Below, piece by piece: positions 62,133-64,000 of a stretch of DNA of 64,000 nucleotides (within the stretch, counting starts at the first letter, position 1; each line of letters opens with the position of its first letter). The notes beneath the pieces are model-generated. The model worked only from the letters and a program-made list of their open reading frames with translations. It did no database searches and was not told where the DNA came from. Source of the stretch: Dyadobacter sp. CY347 (GTDB lineage Bacteria; Bacteroidota; Bacteroidia; Cytophagales; Spirosomataceae); contig NZ_JAKFFT010000001.1 in the NCBI RefSeq assembly GCF_021502655.1, forward strand, positions 1 through 64,000, written 5' to 3'. A program made the position numbers and the translations under genes.

Positions 62133-63389
62133 TTGTCCGAAGTTATCTACCAAAGCGCAATCAGCACCGTCGCCTCTCTGATGCGTGTTGCGGCTTTATT
62201 TAATCACAAGATCAAGCTGGGTGTTGCTGGTCGCGATGGGTTGTTGAATGAGCTCGAAAAATCATTTCAGGCACAGGTGAACGGGCGTCCGGTTGCGTGG
62301 TTTCATGCAGCTTCGCTGGGTGAATTTGAGCAGGGCAGGCCGGTTATTGAAGCATATAAAAGCCAGTTTCCGGATCATTTTATCCTGCTGACATTCTTTT
62401 CGCCATCGGGTTACGAGGTGAGAAAAAACTATAACGGTGCGGATTATATATGTTATCTGCCCTGGGACACGGCTTCCAATGCGAAGCGTTTTGTAAAAAT
62501 TGTTCAGCCACGCATCGCGTTTTTTATCAAATACGAATTTTGGTTTAATTATCTCAATGAACTGAAAAAGAGCGGTTCACGCATTATTTCGTTCTCAACC
62601 ATTTTCCGGCCGGATCAGATCTTCTTCAAAAAGCGTGGTGGTTTTTTCAAAAAGACGCTAGGTTACTTCGATCACATTTTTGTACAAAACCAACAATCAC
62701 TCACATTACTGCAAGGCATAGGCGTGCAAAATTCCAGTTTGGCAGGTGACACCAGATTCGATCGGGTTTCGGCGATTGCTGCAAATGTTAAGGACTTGCC
62801 GGAGGTTGCAGCTTTTCGGGATAATAAGCCTTGTCTGATCGTTGGCTCTGCCTGGGAGGCTGATATGCAGGTGCTCATTCCTGTTCTGAATCACTTTAAA
62901 GGTCAACTGAAAGCCATTATTGCGCCGCATGAAATTCATAAGGAGGAGATAGAGCAATGGCTTAAAGGCTTAACAGGAAAAACGCTCTTATACTCAGAAC
63001 TTGCGACGGACATTCAAAGCAAGGAATATGATTATCTGGTGATTGACAACATTGGAATGCTGTCTTCATTATATCAATACGGAGATATGGCCTACATCGG
63101 CGGGTCGTTTGGTTCGGGATTGCATAACATTCTGGAAGCGGCCACTTTTGGGATTCCAATTGCTTTTGGAAATAAAAAATATCACAAGTTCCAGGAAGCG
63201 GTTGATCTGATTGACAGAAAGGGTGCCGTTGCCGTTGCGGATAAAGACGAGTTGATAACTGTTGTAAATCAGTGGCTTACTTCGCAGGAAGTGAGAAAGA
63301 AGGCCGGAGATATCAATAAAAAATATATCGCGGCAGGCGTAGGATCAACAGAACTGATCCTGAGTGAAGTAAAAAAAATGAAAGGCTGA
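62133..63389 (+). CDS. waaA: 3-deoxy-D-manno-octulosonic acid (Kdo) transferase
   Basis: 418 aa GT30 enzyme that adds Kdo to lipid A precursor at the inner membrane. An N-terminal membrane anchor (VIYQSAISTVASLMRVAALF) is followed by WFHAASLGEFEQGRPVIEAY, the GDTRFDRV segment and the donor-site motif YIGGSFGSGLHNILEAATFGIPIAFG. The only start giving the anchor is a TTG at 62133, preceded by an in-frame stop at 62109-62111; the first ATG (62181) would cut the anchor. The stop codon lies inside the terminator stem. Confidence 0.94.
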   Translation: MSEVIYQSAISTVASLMRVAALFNHKIKLGVAGRDGLLNELEKSFQAQVNGRPVAWFHAASLGEFEQGRPVIEAYKSQFPDHFILLTFFSPSGYEVRKNYNGADYICYLPWDTASNAKRFVKIVQPRIAFFIKYEFWFNYLNELKKSGSRIISFSTIFRPDQIFFKKRGGFFKKTLGYFDHIFVQNQQSLTLLQGIGVQNSSLAGDTRFDRVSAIAANVKDLPEVAAFRDNKPCLIVGSAWEADMQVLIPVLNHFKGQLKAIIAPHEIHKEEIEQWLKGLTGKTLLYSELATDIQSKEYDYLVIDNIGMLSSLYQYGDMAYIGGSFGSGLHNILEAATFGIPIAFGNKKYHKFQEAVDLIDRKGAVAVADKDELITVVNQWLTSQEVRKKAGDINKKYIAAGVGSTELILSEVKKMKG

Positions 63390-63421
63390 ATCAATGTGTA
63401 ATAAACATTGACGCAGCCTTT
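63381..63421. terminator. Bidirectional terminator between waaA and the ROK gene
   Basis: AAAGGCTG (with AA bulge) TCAATGT pairs with ACATTGA (CG bulge) CAGCCTTT around a 7-nt loop. The waaA stop codon is part of the left arm; the ROK stop lies 12 bp beyond the right arm. Confidence 0.75.
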
Positions 63422-63432
63422 GATATCGTTAT

Positions 63433-64000
63433 TCAGGAGAATTCTTTTGCGATCAAATGTTCAAACAAATGCGCTTGTGTTCCCAGTAACCTGGCTTTTG
63501 CGCCTAATTTTGAAATGTGGATCGACAGTGAGTTTTTAAAATCGGAAAGGCAATATTTATTGATCGCCTGCTCAATCGGGTTTGAAATAAATGGCCCTGC
63601 TTCTGCCAGTAATCCGCCTACAATAATGACTTCGGGGTTGAAAAGATGAACGGCCGTTGCGAGACCTTTGCCCAATTCAGTCCCAACCGTGCTCAGTAAG
63701 TCAATCGAAAATTCGTCGCCTGCATGCACGGCTTCAATGATGTGCGAAGTGTCGAGCAGATCGAGGTTATTATTGACGATTTGTGATAAAATAGTCGCTT
63801 TTCCGCTGTTAATGCCATCTTTTGCTCTTCTGATCAATGCAATGGCAGATGTGATCGTATCCAGACAGCCGATTTTCCCGCAGTGGCATAACAGTCCGTC
63901 GGGCTTCACCTGAATATGGCCGAGCTCGCCTGCGAAACCGGATGCACCATTGAAAACTTCACCATTAATGATGATCCCCAATCCCACGCCCCAGTCAATG
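63433..64000 (-). CDS. ROK family protein, partial (5' end outside the window)
   Basis: The frame stays open to the right edge (…IDWGVGLGIIINGEVF), so 189 C-terminal residues are seen and the start is missing. The ROK signature is clear: GAS-GFAGELGHIQVKPDG followed by the zinc motif CHCGKIGC, and later PEVIIVGGLLAEAG. ROK proteins are sugar kinases (glucokinase, ManNAc or fructokinase types) or sugar-responsive repressors with an N-terminal winged helix. That end is not visible, so kinase and regulator cannot be distinguished. Confidence 0.9.
   Translation of the reverse strand, partial: IDWGVGLGIIINGEVFNGASGFAGELGHIQVKPDGLLCHCGKIGCLDTITSAIALIRRAKDGINSGKATILSQIVNNNLDLLDTSHIIEAVHAGDEFSIDLLSTVGTELGKGLATAVHLFNPEVIIVGGLLAEAGPFISNPIEQAINKYCLSDFKNSLSIHISKLGAKARLLGTQAHLFEHLIAKEFS

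Overview
The window looks like a chromosomal segment of a Bacteroidota species, most likely order Cytophagales (Dyadobacter/Spirosomaceae type). This rests on a SusC/SusD pair, a short histone-H1-like gene, DUF1080 (3-keto-glycoside hydrolase family) genes, a hybrid kinase with an NtrC-type regulator, Uma2 and DUF4286 proteins, the lack of clear Shine-Dalgarno sequences, and several -7 elements of the Bacteroidota type TAnnTTTG. There are no phage genes, IS elements or CRISPR arrays, and no tRNA was found. The species assignment is inference.

Layout. 0-5 kb: a 5S rRNA closes an rrn operon that lies mostly outside the window. It is followed on the minus strand by an AlkZ-like DNA glycosylase, ispD, queA and a biotin carboxylase. 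5-9 kb: an alpha-oxoamine synthase (sphingolipid/sulfonolipid type), a 59-aa histone-H1-like gene, a MaoC hotdog protein, a hibernation factor and two small Bacteroidota genes. 9-14.3 kb, minus strand: cysM, a lipase-like lipoprotein, an alpha/beta hydrolase, fadD and a GNAT. 14.3-20 kb, minus strand: a sulfite-dehydrogenase-like molybdoenzyme, a c-type cytochrome, a secreted SNase-like nuclease, an unknown coupled protein and two orphan membrane proteins whose transmembrane blocks sit between coiled coils. 20-26.6 kb: two tandem exported ferritin-like proteins, a PepSY-like secreted protein, and a convergent NtrC-type regulator and hybrid kinase whose 3' ends overlap.

26.8-31.6 kb: a cytochrome c-fused beta-propeller dehydrogenase and a DUF1080-PA14 protein, with a second DUF1080 gene transcribed divergently; together a plausible periplasmic 3-keto-glycoside module. 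31.7-35.4 kb: an orphan aromatic/acidic protein, a LEA-like charged helical protein, a phosphorylase-family enzyme lacking the PLP lysine, and Uma2. 35.4-39.2 kb, minus strand: a three-gene unit (lipoprotein, cyclophilin, RmlD-like SDR) and a POTRA/D15 outer-membrane protein. 39.3-46 kb: a tiny FecR-N-terminus-like ORF, SusC, SusD and a DegT aminotransferase. 46-52 kb: a 2,027-aa alpha-2-macroglobulin facing the DegT gene across a shared hairpin. 52.4-57.3 kb: an RND adaptor and pump and a PIN toxin-antitoxin pair. 57.3-64 kb: a fatty acid desaturase, metK, lipA, an outer-membrane-like protein, waaA, and a ROK gene cut by the window edge.

Most genes are housekeeping or typical of the group. 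The best candidates for something undescribed are the 14.3-17.7 kb coiled-coil membrane cluster, the phosphorylase homologue without its PLP lysine, the SusC-like motif inside the macroglobulin bait region, and the FecR-like micro-ORF in front of SusC.
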